DNA of 64,000 nucleotides from the NCBI RefSeq assembly GCF_000308455.1, contig NZ_BAFP01000037.1, forward strand, positions 1 to 64,000, written 5' to 3'. Of the stretch, positions 1 through 9,878 are shown in pieces; positions within the stretch are counted from its first letter, which is position 1, and each line of letters begins with the position of its first letter. The position numbers and the translations under genes were made by a program. Under the pieces are notes generated by a model. It was not told the origin of the DNA. It did not search any database and was given only the letters and a program-made list of their open reading frames with translations. The stretch is from Nocardia abscessus NBRC 100374. GTDB taxonomy: Bacteria; Actinomycetota; Actinomycetes; Mycobacteriales; Mycobacteriaceae.

Positions 1-1
1 C

Positions 2-37
2 ACGAAAGGCCCTCGACATCAGTCGAGGGCCTTTCGT
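2..37. terminator. Perfect intrinsic terminator hairpin
   Basis: A 16-bp perfect inverted repeat (2-17 with 22-37) closes on a 4-base ATCA loop. It must end a transcript entering from outside the window. In M. tuberculosis the rRNA operon lies a short way upstream of this gene block, so an rrn terminator is possible, but no rRNA sequence is visible here. Confidence 0.85.
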
Positions 38-158
38 CGTTCGATCGGTAGAATCGTGGTTCGCAGCAAATTCGCAGCGAAATGTGAGAGTACGTAGCGC
101 GCGGAGACCGAGGATGGTTGGCGGTGTGGCGCCGCCCGCGCGAACAACGGAGGTATGC

Positions 159-887
159 ATGATCGTCGCGACGACGCCGGCTCGGTCGGCGGCGCTCGAC
201 CCCGGCACACCGGCGCGATCGCGATGGTGGCCGCCGAGGCTGCCCGCCACGGCTGTGTACCTGTCGGGCCTGATCGCTGTCTCGGTGGTCTTCTCGGTAC
301 TGAGCGACTCCGCGCAGACGAGGATGGTTCTGCACGCGAGCACGAACCTGCACAACCTGCTGAGCGGTCGCGTCGGGACGCTGCTGGCCAGCGCGTTCGT
401 GATCGGCGACGTCGTGGGGGCCTGGGTCATCATCCCCTTGCTCGCCTGTCTGCTCGCCCTCGCGGAACTGCGCTTCGGCGCGCTGCATGCGGTGCACGTC
501 TTCCTAGCCGGTCACATCGGCGCCACGGTGCTCGTCGCGGCGGGCCTGTGGATCGGTGTGGAAGCCGGGTGGGTGCCCGCGAGCATCCGCTGGGCCGAGG
601 ACGTCGGCGTGAGCTACGGCGCCATGGCGCTCATCGGTGCGCTCGTGGCCGCGGTGCCGTATCGGTGGCGGATCGCCTGGGCCACGATGTGGTTCATCGT
701 CGCGGTCGAGGGCGTGCTGATCGGGCAGACCTTCACCCACGTGGGACACCTGGTGGCGTTCACGATCGGGGCGGCGGTCGGATTCTTCATGGCTCGGGCC
801 AAGACCGTCACCCGGCGGCTCACCCGGGTGGAGAACGCCTTGCTCGGTGTGAGCGCGATCCTCGCGGCGATCCTGCTCATGGGCTGA
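159..887 (+). CDS. Rhomboid-like intramembrane protease family protein
   Basis: A 242-residue multi-pass membrane protein. The start is the ATG at 159, five bases after GGAGG (149-153), rather than the upstream ATG at 84, which has no ribosome site. About six hydrophobic segments are visible. The fifth-to-sixth helix region carries GVSYGA, compatible with a rhomboid catalytic serine, and a later helix has HVGHL, compatible with the partner histidine; TNLHNL lies earlier. This pattern fits the actinobacterial rhomboid-like membrane family. Substrate is unknown. It stands alone, 37 bp upstream of nucS on the same strand. Proteolytic activity is inferred from the Ser and His placement only. Confidence 0.7.
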   Translation: MIVATTPARSAALDPGTPARSRWWPPRLPATAVYLSGLIAVSVVFSVLSDSAQTRMVLHASTNLHNLLSGRVGTLLASAFVIGDVVGAWVIIPLLACLLALAELRFGALHAVHVFLAGHIGATVLVAAGLWIGVEAGWVPASIRWAEDVGVSYGAMALIGALVAAVPYRWRIAWATMWFIVAVEGVLIGQTFTHVGHLVAFTIGAAVGFFMARAKTVTRRLTRVENALLGVSAILAAILLMG

Positions 888-924
888 CGGCAGCCGCCGA
901 AGGGCGCTCGCCTACAGTGCTTGG

Positions 925-1614
925 GTGCGCCTAGTGATTGCTCGCTGTCAGGTCGACTACGTAGGGCGACTCACCGCCCATCTTCCGATGGCCCGCAGAC
1001 TACTGCTGATGAAAGCGGACGGCTCGGTGCTGGTGCACTCCGACGGCGGCTCGTACAAGCCGCTGAACTGGATGAGCCCGCCCTGCCGGCTGGAGGAACG
1101 CAACGGCGACGCGCAGCTCCCGGACGGAGCGAAGGCGCTCTGGGTCGTCACCAACAAGGCAGGCGAAGAACTCCGCATCACCATCGAGGACATCGAGCAC
1201 GATTCCTCCCACGAGCTCGGCGTCGACCCGGGCTTGGTGAAGGACGGGGTGGAGGCCCACCTCCAAGAGCTGCTCGCCGAGCACGTGCACACGCTCGGCG
1301 CCGGTTACACGCTCATCCGCCGTGAGTACATGACCGCGATCGGGCCGGTGGACCTGCTGTGCCGGGACGCCGACGGCGGCACGGTGGCGGTCGAGATCAA
1401 ACGGCGCGGTGAGATCGACGGCGTCGAACAACTGACCCGCTACCTCGAGTTGCTCAACCGCGATCCGCTGCTGGCTCCGGTCGCGGGCGTCTTCGCCGCC
1501 CAGCAGATCAAGCCGCAGGCGCGCACGCTCGCCGAGGACCGCGGCATCCGCTGTCTCACACTCGATTACGACGCCCTGCGCGGCACGGAGAGCAACGAAT
1601 TCCGCCTCTTCTGA
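925..1614 (+). CDS. nucS: Endonuclease NucS (non-canonical mismatch repair)
   Basis: A 229-residue protein matching NucS, the mismatch-specific double-strand endonuclease that replaces MutS/MutL in actinobacteria. The GTG start gives [16 protein letters not shown], the usual N-terminus. The N-terminal DNA-binding half contains [10 protein letters not shown]; the C-terminal RecB-like nuclease half has Asp143 in PVDLL, Glu157 and Lys159 in VEIKRR, and a QLTRY motif. The protein ends EFRLF, a short hydrophobic tail like the sliding-clamp-binding motif of the family. Length and motifs are intact, so the enzyme should be active. It opens the conserved Rv1321-type gene block. Confidence 0.96.
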   Translation: MRLVIARCQVDYVGRLTAHLPMARRLLLMKADGSVLVHSDGGSYKPLNWMSPPCRLEERNGDAQLPDGAKALWVVTNKAGEELRITIEDIEHDSSHELGVDPGLVKDGVEAHLQELLAEHVHTLGAGYTLIRREYMTAIGPVDLLCRDADGGTVAVEIKRRGEIDGVEQLTRYLELLNRDPLLAPVAGVFAAQQIKPQARTLAEDRGIRCLTLDYDALRGTESNEFRLF

Positions 1615-1662
1615 ACTCGGGGGCCGTGCGGGGCTCGCGCGCGCGAGTAATACGCTTGTCGC

Positions 1663-1968
1663 ATGCCCCGCCGGAAGCCGCGTTCGGATCGCCATGCTGA
1701 TCGCTCGTGGGCGGGTGGCGCACTAGGGGACGTCTTCGGACGGACCGAGTCAGGTCCGGACGGGGACGAGACGTATGTGGTGCGGGCCATCCCCGGCGCG
1801 CGTGCGATCAAGATCTACCGCTGCCCCGGCTGCGACCACGAGATCCCGCCCGGCGTCGCTCATATCGTCGCGTGGCCGGCATACGGCGGAGAAGACGACC
1901 GTAGGCACTGGCATTACGGCTGCTGGAACGGGCGCCGGACTCGCCGGATCACTCGTCGGTGGTCCTGA
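1663..1968 (+). CDS. Small conserved actinobacterial protein with CxxC motif
   Basis: A 101-residue basic protein with the core YRCPGCDHEIPPG and, about 30 residues later, HWHYGCW, a C-x2-C plus H/C arrangement that could bind one zinc ion. The tail is arginine-rich. Homologous short proteins are widespread beside nucS in actinobacteria and are often labelled ATP/GTP-binding without support; no Walker motif is visible here. It starts at an ATG 49 bp after nucS and ends before a terminator hairpin shared with the convergent gene. Function unknown. Confidence 0.75.
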   Translation: MPRRKPRSDRHADRSWAGGALGDVFGRTESGPDGDETYVVRAIPGARAIKIYRCPGCDHEIPPGVAHIVAWPAYGGEDDRRHWHYGCWNGRRTRRITRRWS

Positions 1969-2077
1969 CACATCGAGCCGCGTGGTGATGACGATCCCCG
2001 GTCCCTGACCGAGTGGGGCCGTATCGGCATTCGTCGAACTCGGTTACGGCCGTAGATCTGCTGAGTGCGGAATTAGG

Positions 2078-2106
2078 GAAGGCCGCCCTGGTGAGGGGCG
2101 GCCTTC
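2078..2106. terminator. Bidirectional terminator between convergent genes
   Basis: An 11-bp perfect stem (2078-2088 with 2096-2106) with a 7-base loop. It lies between the plus-strand CxxC gene and the minus-strand DivIVA-like gene, so it can end both transcripts. Confidence 0.75.
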
Positions 2107-2150
2107 GGTGAATTCGGTTGAGATTGCTGCTGTCGCCGTTCGGCCCGACG

Positions 2151-3152
2151 TCAGTTGCTGATGTCGGCGCTCTCGCGCTCGTCCGAGTCGATGTCGTCGT
2201 CCTCGGTGGCAACCTCGGGGATCGCCTTCTGGCGCGAACCGGTGACCGACTTGGTGTTGCCGCCGATCGACTTGCGCTGGTCCGGAACACCGTCCAGCAG
2301 TTCGCTCTCCCGGTTGACCGCGGCGAGCATCGCGGGCACCGAGTCGAGCTGACCGCGGATACCGAGCAGCTGGGCGAGCACACGGCCGCGCAGCACGCGC
2401 ATCTCCTCGGCCAGTTCCTTCGCGTGCGCGATCTTGCGCTCGGAGGTCTGGGTGGCGGAGGTGATGAGGCGGTTGGCCTCGTCGGTCGCGTCCTTGATCC
2501 GCTGGGCGGCCTCGGCGCGGCTGGTGGCCTCCAGCTCCTCCATGGCGCGGGTGAGCTTGGTGCGACGCTCGGCCATGGTGGCCTCGAAGTCCTGCTGGGT
2601 GGCCTTGCGCTTCGCGTCGGCTTCCTTGGCGATGCGGTCGGCCTCGGCTTGGGCGGCCTCGATGATCTTGGCGGACTCGGTGCGTGCGTTCGCGAGGGTC
2701 TGCTCGAACTCGATCTCGAGCGCCTCGCGCTTCTCCTTGGTCTCCGCGAGCAGCGACTCGTACTTGCCACGCATCTCGGTGGCCTGCTGCTCGGCGATCG
2801 ACACCATCTCCGCTGCCTCGGCCTGGGCCAGGGCACGGACCTCGGACGCCTCGTCGGAGGCGAGACGGAGCATGCGGGAGATGCGGTCGGACATGCCTTC
2901 CGCGGTGGTCGGCGGCACCGAGAGTCGGTCGACCTCCTTGCGGAGTTCGTCGATCTCGTCGCGCGCGTCTTCCAGCTGGCTCGCGAGGTTACGTGCTTGT
3001 GCCGCAGCGGCATCGCGGTCGGTGGCGGTGACTCTCAGTTCCGCGTCGAAGCGGTCGAAGTAATTACGCACCTCGTCTTGCGCATAACCCTTGCGCACAA
3101 CGGTGAAGGGCAGTGCAACGAAGCGATTGCGATCGGACTCGGGTGACGACAT
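2151..3152 (-). CDS. DivIVA/Wag31-like coiled-coil protein
   Basis: A 333-residue cytoplasmic protein. The first 50 residues resemble a DivIVA N-terminal domain (RFVALPFTVVRKGYAQDEV, YFDRFDAEL), which in this family contacts the membrane at cell poles or septa. Residues from about 50 to 260 form a nearly continuous coiled coil rich in Ala, Glu, Arg and Lys, followed by a hydrophilic, acidic tail. I chose the ATG at 3152; a TTG at 3161 would add three residues. It is expected to act as a scaffold in polar growth or septum placement, but it is not necessarily Wag31 itself, which is normally encoded in the division cluster. Single gene, convergent with its left neighbour. Confidence 0.8.
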   Translation of the reverse strand: MSSPESDRNRFVALPFTVVRKGYAQDEVRNYFDRFDAELRVTATDRDAAAAQARNLASQLEDARDEIDELRKEVDRLSVPPTTAEGMSDRISRMLRLASDEASEVRALAQAEAAEMVSIAEQQATEMRGKYESLLAETKEKREALEIEFEQTLANARTESAKIIEAAQAEADRIAKEADAKRKATQQDFEATMAERRTKLTRAMEELEATSRAEAAQRIKDATDEANRLITSATQTSERKIAHAKELAEEMRVLRGRVLAQLLGIRGQLDSVPAMLAAVNRESELLDGVPDQRKSIGGNTKSVTGSRQKAIPEVATEDDDIDSDERESADISN

Positions 3153-3238
3153 GGCACACAAACTACAGCCTGAAGACAGCCGATGGTGACTCGACTGCGA
3201 ATGTCATTCCAACGAGTTTTCCCGACTTGACGTCGATA

Positions 3239-3715
3239 CTAGTGCGTAACATGAGCGCTCGGTTCGACCAACTCGATCAGCACACCTCCAGCATCCTTCG
3301 GGTGGATGAAATTGATGCGGGAATCCGCCGTTCCATGCCGCGGAGCCTCGTACAGCAAACGCAGACCTTTGGCGCGCAGGTACGCGGAGACGGCCTCGAT
3401 GTCGGTCACCCGGTAGGCCAGTTGCTGCAAGCCGGGCCCGCTGCGGTCGATGAACTTCGCGATGGTCGACTCCGCGTTGAGCGGGGCCAGCAACTGCAGG
3501 GCGGTGGCGCGATCCGGTGCCCCGGGCAGCGACAGCATCGCCTCGTGCACGCCCTGGGCCTCGTTGACCTCTCGATGGGTCTCCACCATGCCGAGGTTCT
3601 CGGCGTACCAGGCCACCGCGGTGTCCAGATCCGGCACCGCGATGCCGACGTGGTCGACCGCGGTCACGTAGTCCGCGGGGATGAACGATGACTGTTCGGT
3701 AACGTTGCTCACCAT
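3239..3715 (-). CDS. mce: Methylmalonyl-CoA epimerase (vicinal oxygen chelate fold)
   Basis: A 158-residue enzyme that interconverts (2R)- and (2S)-methylmalonyl-CoA in propionate and odd-chain fatty acid or cholesterol metabolism. VOC-fold landmarks are AVDHVGIAVPDL (first metal His), ALQLLAPL (metal Gln) and GVLIELVEP near the end (metal Glu). The third ligand position, usually the second His of a HH(I/L)A motif, reads GPGLQQLAYRV, so a Gln replaces the His. ATG 3715 is used; GTG 3712 is an alternative. It is divergent from the thiolase gene and corresponds in position to Rv1322A. The downstream frame upstream of this ATG is only a shadow of the thiolase gene. Confidence 0.9.
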   Translation of the reverse strand: MVSNVTEQSSFIPADYVTAVDHVGIAVPDLDTAVAWYAENLGMVETHREVNEAQGVHEAMLSLPGAPDRATALQLLAPLNAESTIAKFIDRSGPGLQQLAYRVTDIEAVSAYLRAKGLRLLYEAPRHGTADSRINFIHPKDAGGVLIELVEPSAHVTH

Positions 3716-3841
3716 TCGAAAGTAGCGCGACCTGGCACCGGTCGCGCGGGACACACCCGCTACCGTTGAGTAGAACACCTGCTCTCGCGCCACCTCGCGG
3801 GTGGGCGCGGGCAGGTCCGATCTACGAATGCGAGGCTCGTC

Positions 3842-5020
3842 GTGACCACTTCCGTGATCGTCTCCGGTGCGCGTACCCCGGTCGGCAGGCTGCTCGGGGG
3901 TCTGAAGGACTTCAGCGGTTCCGATCTCGGCGGGTTCGCCATCAAGGCGGCGCTGGAGAAGGGCGGTGTCGCGCCCGACCAGGTCGACTACGTGATCATG
4001 GGCCAGGTGCTCACCGCGGGCGCGGGGCAGATCCCGGCCCGGCAGGCGGCGGTGGCGGCGGGCATCCCGATGGACGTGCCCGCGCTGACGCTGAACAAGG
4101 TCTGCCTGTCCGGCATCAACGCGATCGCCCTCGCCGACCAGCTGATCCGGGCGGGGGAGTACGAGATCGTGGTCGCGGGCGGGCAGGAGTCGATGAGCCG
4201 GGCGCCGCACCTGCTCGAGAAGAGCAGGGAAGGTTTCAAGTACGGCGATGTGACCCTGCGCGACCACATGGCCTACGACGGCCTGCACGACATCTTCACC
4301 GACCAGGCGATGGGTGCGCTCACCGAGGCGCGCAACGAGACCGACCGGATCAGCCGGGAGGACCAGGACGCGTTCGCGGCGGCTTCGCACCAGCGTGCGG
4401 CGGCGGCGTGGAAGAACGGCGTCTTCGACGACGAGGTGGTTCCGGTCGCGGTGCCGCAGCGCAAGGGCGATCCGGTGCTGGTGACCACGGACGAGGGCAT
4501 TCGCGCCGACACCACGGTGGAGTCGCTGGGCAAGCTGCGCCCGGCCTTCCGCAAGGACGGCACGATCACCGCGGGCACCGCGTCGCAGATCTCCGACGGC
4601 GCCGCCGCGGTCGTCGTGATGAGCAAGGAGAAGGCGCAGGCACTCGGGCTGAGCTGGATCGCCGAGATCGGCGCCGCGGGCGTGGTCGCGGGCCCCGACT
4701 CGACGCTGCAGGACCAGCCCGCCGCCGCGATCGCCAAAGCCTGCGCGCGCGAGGGCATCTCGCCCGCCGACCTGGACCTGGTGGAGATCAACGAGGCGTT
4801 CGCCGCGGTCGGCATCGCGTCCACCCGCAAGCTGGGCATCGACCCGGAGAAGGTGAACGTCAACGGTGGCGCCATCGCCATCGGTCACCCGCTGGGCATG
4901 TCCGGCGCCCGCATCCTGCTGCACCTGGTGCTCGAGCTGAAGCGCCGCGGCGGCGGCGTCGGCGCGGCCGCCCTCTGCGGTGGCGGCGGCCAGGGCGACG
5001 CCCTCATCGTCCGCGTCTGA
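3842..5020 (+). CDS. fadA4: Acetyl-CoA C-acetyltransferase (thiolase)
   Basis: A 392-residue type II thiolase that condenses or cleaves acetoacetyl-CoA. The nucleophilic Cys88 is in NKVCLSG, GGQESMS follows, His349 lies in AIGHPLG, and the second catalytic Cys379 is in [10 protein letters not shown]. Length matches the family. The start is a GTG at 3842. The position next to methylmalonyl-CoA epimerase, facing away from it, matches fadA4 (Rv1323). Short-chain acyl-CoA substrate is likely. A strong hairpin follows 34 bp after the stop. Confidence 0.95.
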   Translation: MTTSVIVSGARTPVGRLLGGLKDFSGSDLGGFAIKAALEKGGVAPDQVDYVIMGQVLTAGAGQIPARQAAVAAGIPMDVPALTLNKVCLSGINAIALADQLIRAGEYEIVVAGGQESMSRAPHLLEKSREGFKYGDVTLRDHMAYDGLHDIFTDQAMGALTEARNETDRISREDQDAFAAASHQRAAAAWKNGVFDDEVVPVAVPQRKGDPVLVTTDEGIRADTTVESLGKLRPAFRKDGTITAGTASQISDGAAAVVVMSKEKAQALGLSWIAEIGAAGVVAGPDSTLQDQPAAAIAKACAREGISPADLDLVEINEAFAAVGIASTRKLGIDPEKVNVNGGAIAIGHPLGMSGARILLHLVLELKRRGGGVGAAALCGGGGQGDALIVRV

Positions 5021-5054
5021 CCTGTGCGGGGCGACACCCCGCGCCGCATCGTCA

Positions 5055-5088
5055 ACCGATGGCCGCTCCGATATGGGCGGCCATCGGT
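5055..5088 (+). terminator. Terminator after the thiolase gene
   Basis: A 12-bp perfect stem (5055-5066 with 5077-5088) and 10-base loop. A smaller stem (5026-5031 with 5037-5042) lies just before it. Both sit within 70 bp of the fadA4 stop. Confidence 0.7.
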
Positions 5089-5229
5089 CGTCCCGCCGGA
5101 CGGCACGCGGGGACACGGCAAAGCGTGCGCCCGGTGCGACAAGCTGACCGGAGTGTCACGAGGAGCGGTCGCCGCACCAACTACGAACATCGATCCCCAG
5201 GCCACCACCCACGTCGGCCCTGCCGCCGC

Positions 5230-6040
5230 TTTCGGGGGAAGCGAGCCCTAGCTGTGCCCTTCGCGACCGGCTTGCGCTGGAGTGATCGCTGTGTTGGTGG
5301 CGAAGTTGTCACCAGTGGTTACCTCCCGCCCGCGGTGAACCCGCCCCCGCGTGTCACCGCCGCCCTTATGGCCACGTCGGCCCGACTGAAGGTTTCGGGT
5401 GGAGCGAGACCGAGTGTGTGCCCTTCGCGACCGGCTTGCGGCGGAGTGATCGCTGTGTGGGTGGTGAAGTCCTCACCAGTGGTTGCCTCCCGCCCACGGT
5501 GAACTCCCGCCCATAGTGAACCCCTGCTCCGCGTGTTACTGCCGCCCTGCGTGGCCGTGTCGGCCCGACCGGAAATTTTCGGGTGGAGCGAGATCGAGTG
5601 TGTGCCGTCCGCGGCCCGCACCTCGAAGGACTGCTGTGTCGATGGCGAAGTTGTCACCAGTGGTTGTCTCCCGCCCGCAGTGAACTTGCGCTCCGCATGT
5701 CACTGCCGCCCTGTATGGCCACGTCCGGCCCGGCTGCAGATTTCGAGTGGAGCCAGCCATTTCCGCACCTCAGAGGAGTGCTGTGTCGAGGTCGCCAGCA
5801 GCGCTCGTTGGGCCACTATGGACGGCGAACCTCGGGTCCGCAGGGTCACCGTTTACGCAACCACCACAGCCCGACCACAGGTTTCGAGCGAAGCGAGACC
5901 TAGCATGCGCCGTTCGCGGCCCGGCTCGCGTCCGAGCGGCCGCCGCGTAGGCGACGAAGGAGCAAGCGGCGGTCGCTCGGACGCGAGCCACAAGGGGGCC
6001 GCGAACACGCAGCGCCGCAGGCGCTGCAAATCCAACACAG
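5230..6040. repeat. Degenerate tandem array of about 141-184-bp units
   Basis: This gene-free stretch is made of at least five related units beginning at 5230, 5393, 5577, 5741 and 5882. Each begins with a TTTCGgG..GAGCGAGa-like box. Units 1-3 share CACCAGTGGTT, CTCCCGCCC and GCCGCCCT blocks in the same order. Unit 4 is more diverged and unit 5 is the palindromic element described separately. A fragment before 5230 (ACGTCGGCCCT) may belong to a sixth unit. Frames that stay open across it change from unit to unit and resemble no protein. Confidence 0.7.
5855..6040 (+). repeat. Palindromic dispersed element, copy 1
   Basis: A 186-bp element sharing most positions with 29261-29447. Its core is a long imperfect inverted repeat, 5912-5946 with 5966-6006, built on GGCTCGCGTCCGAGCG. 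It is followed by an 8-bp stem (6009-6016 with 6020-6027) with a GCA loop, then CAAATCCAACACAG. The element ends 56 bp upstream of the DUF3817 start codon. Confidence 0.8.
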
Positions 6041-6096
6041 CAAATAAGACACAGCTCACTACGACAGTGCGTAGTGCATCCGGCACAATGGGGCGC

Positions 6097-6465
6097 ATGG
6101 GCAATGTCTTCGACCTGAGTACGGTGGCCAAGCGGTTTCGTTTCATCGCGGTGCTCGAGGCGATCTCCTGGTTTCTGCTGATCATCGGCATGGTGTTCAA
6201 GCGGATTCCCGAGCCGGTGCTGTGGCCGGTCAAGGTGTTCGGCATGACGCACGGCATCGTGTTCGTGCTGTTCGTGATCAGCGCGATCGTGGCGGCGCGC
6301 GAGCTGGGCTGGAACCTCAAGACCACCGCTCTGGCGCTGCTGTCCAGCATCCCGCCGTTCTGCACGGTGCTGTTCGAGGTCTGGGCAGTGCGCACGGGTC
6401 AGCTGGGTGAGCTGAGTGTCGCCGGTTCGGCCGAGTCCGGGGCGCCCGCATCCGCCACGTCGTGA
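6097..6465 (+). CDS. DUF3817 integral membrane protein
   Basis: A 122-residue membrane protein with three predicted helices: RFRFIAVLEAISWFLLIIGM, the segment around GMTHGIVFVLFVISAI, and LLSSIPPFCTVLFEVW. The family is DUF3817, with a conserved early Glu (LEAISW) and a Gly-His pair in helix two (MTHGI). A second member of the family is at 30863-31228. The start could instead be ATG 6088, adding three residues. It lies 13 bp before the thioredoxin-like gene, so the two are probably co-transcribed. Function is unknown. Confidence 0.85.
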   Translation: MGNVFDLSTVAKRFRFIAVLEAISWFLLIIGMVFKRIPEPVLWPVKVFGMTHGIVFVLFVISAIVAARELGWNLKTTALALLSSIPPFCTVLFEVWAVRTGQLGELSVAGSAESGAPASATS

Positions 6466-6478
6466 CAAACTGGAAGTC

Positions 6479-7375
6479 GTGAATCGACCAGCCGCACGCC
6501 GTCCTTCGCCCGCTGTCGCCGCCGCCATGTCCGGCGCGGTCGATCTGTCCAGCCTGAAGCAGCCCGCGGGGGGCGCGGGCGCAGCTGCCGGCGGCGACCA
6601 CGCGGTGTCCGAGGCCGATTTCGAGACCAGGGTTCTGCGTCGTTCGATGCAGGTGCCCGTGGTGGTCGTGCTGTATTCGCAGCGCAGCCCGGGCAGCGTC
6701 GAACTGGTCCGGACGCTGGAGCGTCTGGTGGCCGCCGATGCGGGCACCTGGGACTTGGCCACCGTCGAAGCCGAGGCCAACATGCGCATCGCGCAGGCGC
6801 TGCGGGTGCAGGGCATTCCGACGGTGATCGCGATCGCGGCCGGGCAGCCGCTGGCCGATTTCGAGGGCGCGCAGCCGGAGCCGCAGGTGCGGCAGTGGCT
6901 GGACGCGGTGGTCGACGCGGTGGCGGGCAAGCTGGAAGGCGGCGGGCAGCCGCAGGAGCCTGCCGAGGACCCGCGTTTCGCGGCGGCCGAGGCGGCGCTG
7001 GAGCAGGGCGACCTGGCCGGCGCCGAGGCCGCCTACCAAGCGATTATCGACGCCGAGCCCGCGAACGAGGAGGCCAAGGGCGCGCTGCGCCAGCTGCGGT
7101 TCCTGGCTCGGGCGCAGGAGCTGCCGGAGTCGGCCATCGCCGACGCCGACGCCGACCCGTCGAATGTCGAGGCCGCGATCCGAGCCGCCGATCTCGAACT
7201 GTTCCAGCAGCGGCCCGAAGCGGCTTTCGACCGGCTGATCGCCGTCGTCAAGCGGACCTCCGGCGACGACCGCACCACGGCGCGTACTCGGCTGCTCGAG
7301 TTGTTCGAGCTGTTCGACCAGGCCGAGCCGTTCGTCGTGGCCGCACGCCGCAAGCTGGCCTCCGCGCTGTACTGA
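6479..7375 (+). CDS. Thioredoxin-like tetratricopeptide co-chaperone (YbbN/CnoX family)
   Basis: A 298-residue cytoplasmic protein. Residues about 45-150 form a thioredoxin fold (VVVVLYSQRSPGS, VQGIPTVIAI, cis-Pro present), and residues 165-298 form TPR-like helices (FAAAEAALEQGDLAGAEAAY). The redox CxxC is replaced by RSPG, so it cannot act as a thiol reductase. YbbN/CnoX proteins hold clients for chaperones, and that is the likely role. The GTG start at 6479 follows GGAAG. It corresponds in position to Rv1324. The segment 7376-7724 after it holds nothing I can recognise. Confidence 0.88.
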   Translation: MNRPAARRPSPAVAAAMSGAVDLSSLKQPAGGAGAAAGGDHAVSEADFETRVLRRSMQVPVVVVLYSQRSPGSVELVRTLERLVAADAGTWDLATVEAEANMRIAQALRVQGIPTVIAIAAGQPLADFEGAQPEPQVRQWLDAVVDAVAGKLEGGGQPQEPAEDPRFAAAEAALEQGDLAGAEAAYQAIIDAEPANEEAKGALRQLRFLARAQELPESAIADADADPSNVEAAIRAADLELFQQRPEAAFDRLIAVVKRTSGDDRTTARTRLLELFELFDQAEPFVVAARRKLASALY

Positions 7376-7724
7376 GTTCGCCGCGCGGGGCGGTCGTGAA
7401 CCGGATCGCCGCGCTTCGCCTCCGGGTGCACGGTTGTTCCTGGCGGCGGGGTGCGCGGCGAGCTGGTCTCGGCCGTGAGCGGCGTGCCCTCGCACCTTGC
7501 TCGATCACTGAAACGAGTGAATCTGCCGTTCGATGTCCATACGGTTCCCGGTATGTCGGGTCGCGCTGTCGAACGATTCGTTGCTTCTGACGCGGAGCGC
7601 CTGGGGCACGTACTCCGGGTTCGCGCACGTAGAGCCGGTTCGGCGCGCAGCCGTGCATGTGCTCGACTGGCGCGGGCGTACGTTCGGTGCTGTGCGGGGT
7701 CGAAGCGGCCTGGCCTGTGAGCCG

Positions 7725-9878
7725 TTAGGCGGGGCGGAGCCAGACCGCACTGTGCGGCGCGAGCGTCACCGCGGCCGAGGCCGGTCGGTCGTGCCACGGC
7801 TCGTCGGTCGCCGTCACCTCGCCCAGGTTGCCGAGGCCGGAACCGCCGTAGTCCGCGGCGTCGGTGTTGAAAATTTCCAGCCAGCGGCCCGCGTGTGGCA
7901 GGCCGACCCGGTATCCGTCGTGTGTCGACCCGGAGAAGTTGTAGACGCAGGCCACCACGGAGCCGTCGGAACCGTGGCGCAGGAATGCCAGCACGTTGTT
8001 CGTGTGGTCGTTCGCCTCGATCCAGGCATAGCCGCCCGGGGTGGTGTCCTGGCTCCACAGGGCGGGGTGGGCGCGGTAGACCGCGTTCAGGTCCCGCACC
8101 AGCGCGCTGATGCCCTGGTGCAGTGGATTGTCCAGTTCCTGCCAGTCCAGGCCGCGATCGTGCGACCACTCCCGGAACTGGCCGAAATCCTGGCCCATGA
8201 ACAGCAGCTGTTTACCCGGGTGGGCCCACATGTAGGCCAGCAGCGCCCGCACGCCCGCGGCTCTGGCGAAATCGTCGCCCGGCATCCTGGTCCACAGGGT
8301 GCCTTTGCCGTGCACGACTTCGTCATGGCTGATCGGCAGCACGTAGTTCTCGCTCCAGGCGTAGACCAGCGAGAAGGTGACCTCGTTGTGGTGCCAGGAG
8401 CGGTGCACCGGGTCGCGGCCGAGGAACCCGAGGGTGTCGTGCATCCAGCCCATGTTCCATTTCATGGTGAAGCCGAGACCGCCGACGTCGGTGCCACGAG
8501 TGACGCCGGGCCAGGTGGTGGACTCCTCGGCGATCGTCACGACGCCGGGATGGTGGCGGTGCAGGGTCTCGTTGAGATCCTGCAGGAAGTCGACGGCCTC
8601 CAGATTCTCCCGGCCGCCGTGCACGTTGGGCTCCCACTCGCCGTCGGCGCGGGAGTAGTCGAGATAGAGCATGGAGGCGACCGCGTCGACGCGCAGGCCG
8701 TCGATGTGGAATTCCTCGATCCAGTACCGGGCGTTGGCGACGAGAAAGTTGCGCACCTCGTGCCTGCCGAAGTCGAACACGTAGGTGCCCCAGTCGAGTT
8801 GCTCGCCCCGGCGCGGGTCGGCGTGCTCGTAGAGCGGGGTGCCGTCGAAGCGGGCCAGCGCCCACTCGTCGCGCGGGAAATGCGCCGGGACCCAGTCCAG
8901 CAGGACGCCGATGCCCGCCGCGTGCATGCGGTCGACGAACGCTCGGAAATCGTCCGGGGAACCGAATCGCGCCGTCGGCGCGTAGTAGGAGGTGACCTGG
9001 TAACCCCACGATCCGCCGAACGGATGCTCGGCGATGGGGAGCAACTCGATGTGGGTGTATCCGGCGGCCCGCACGTACTCGGCGAGCTGCTCGGCCAGCT
9101 CGCGGTAGCCCAGGCCGGGCCGCCACGAACCGAGATGCACCTCGTAGACGCTCATCGGAGCACGGGTCGGGTCGGTGGCCGCGCGGCGCTCGAGCCACGC
9201 GCGGTCGTCCCAGACGTGATGGCTTTCGGTGACCACCGAGGCCGTCGCCGGTGGGTGTTCGGTGGCGAAAGCCAGCGGGTCGGCGTGGTCGACGGTCCGT
9301 CCGTCGGCACCGTGCACGCGGTACTTGTATTTGGCGCCGGGCCCGACGCCGGGAACGAAGACCTCCCAGATCCCGGACGAGCCCAGCACACGCATGGGCG
9401 CGGTGTGGCCGCTCCAGCCGTCGAAATCGCCGATCACGGTGACGCCGCGCGCGTTGGGCGCCCACACCGCGAACGACGTGCCCGACACGTCGCCGTCGAG
9501 GGTGGTGTAGCGGCGCGGGTGCGCGCCGAGCACGTCCCAGAGGCGCTCATGGCGGCCTTCGCCGATGAGGTGCAGGTCGAGGGGGCCCAGCGTGGGCAGG
9601 AAGCGGTAGCCGTCGGCTCCGACGATCGTCTGGCCGCCGGGGTAGGTGGTCACGACGCGATAGTCCATGATCTCCGGGTACGGCAGCACCGCCGCGAATA
9701 CGCCGTGGCCCACGGACTTCAGCGCATGGTCGACGCCGCCGACGCGCACCGACACGGTTTCCGCGTGCGGGCGCAGCACCCGGACGGCGGTGCCGTCGGG
9801 ATGGGGATGCGCGCCGAGCACGGTGTGCGGGTCGGCATGGGTGCCTGCCGCGAGGAGCAGGAGGTCGCGCCGTTTCAT
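7725..9878 (-). CDS. glgB: 1,4-alpha-glucan branching enzyme GlgB
   Basis: A 717-residue GH13 branching enzyme that adds alpha-1,6 branches to maltose-phosphate-derived glucan. An N-terminal CBM48-like module (about 15-210) precedes the barrel. Catalytic residues are Asp398 in [10 protein letters not shown] and Glu451 in [19 protein letters not shown] supplies the transition-state Asp. The C-terminal beta domain ends AVWLRPA. Its ATG overlaps the glgE stop by four bases (ATGA), so translation is coupled. In actinobacteria GlgB and GlgE build storage and capsule-like alpha-glucan from trehalose. Confidence 0.97.
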   Translation of the reverse strand: MKRRDLLLLAAGTHADPHTVLGAHPHPDGTAVRVLRPHAETVSVRVGGVDHALKSVGHGVFAAVLPYPEIMDYRVVTTYPGGQTIVGADGYRFLPTLGPLDLHLIGEGRHERLWDVLGAHPRRYTTLDGDVSGTSFAVWAPNARGVTVIGDFDGWSGHTAPMRVLGSSGIWEVFVPGVGPGAKYKYRVHGADGRTVDHADPLAFATEHPPATASVVTESHHVWDDRAWLERRAATDPTRAPMSVYEVHLGSWRPGLGYRELAEQLAEYVRAAGYTHIELLPIAEHPFGGSWGYQVTSYYAPTARFGSPDDFRAFVDRMHAAGIGVLLDWVPAHFPRDEWALARFDGTPLYEHADPRRGEQLDWGTYVFDFGRHEVRNFLVANARYWIEEFHIDGLRVDAVASMLYLDYSRADGEWEPNVHGGRENLEAVDFLQDLNETLHRHHPGVVTIAEESTTWPGVTRGTDVGGLGFTMKWNMGWMHDTLGFLGRDPVHRSWHHNEVTFSLVYAWSENYVLPISHDEVVHGKGTLWTRMPGDDFARAAGVRALLAYMWAHPGKQLLFMGQDFGQFREWSHDRGLDWQELDNPLHQGISALVRDLNAVYRAHPALWSQDTTPGGYAWIEANDHTNNVLAFLRHGSDGSVVACVYNFSGSTHDGYRVGLPHAGRWLEIFNTDAADYGGSGLGNLGEVTATDEPWHDRPASAAVTLAPHSAVWLRPA

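Noticed and set aside
3716..5116. Long minus-strand open frame upstream of methylmalonyl-CoA epimerase
   Set aside because: It is the antisense shadow of the thiolase gene. Only the part from ATG 3715 onward matches a protein family.
5230..6040. CRISPR or rRNA-like array
   Set aside because: Units are long, diverged and without constant repeats plus unique spacers. No rRNA signature was found.
5533..6096. In-frame upstream extension of the DUF3817 protein
   Set aside because: It runs through the degenerate repeat array and the palindromic element. The family N-terminus begins at 6097.
6479..7375. Active thioredoxin
   Set aside because: The fold is present, but the CxxC is replaced by RSPG, so thiol-disulfide exchange is not expected.
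7376..7724. Possible genes in the gap between the co-chaperone and glgB
   Set aside because: The open frames are Arg-rich with no start signals. I see no gene or clear regulatory site there.
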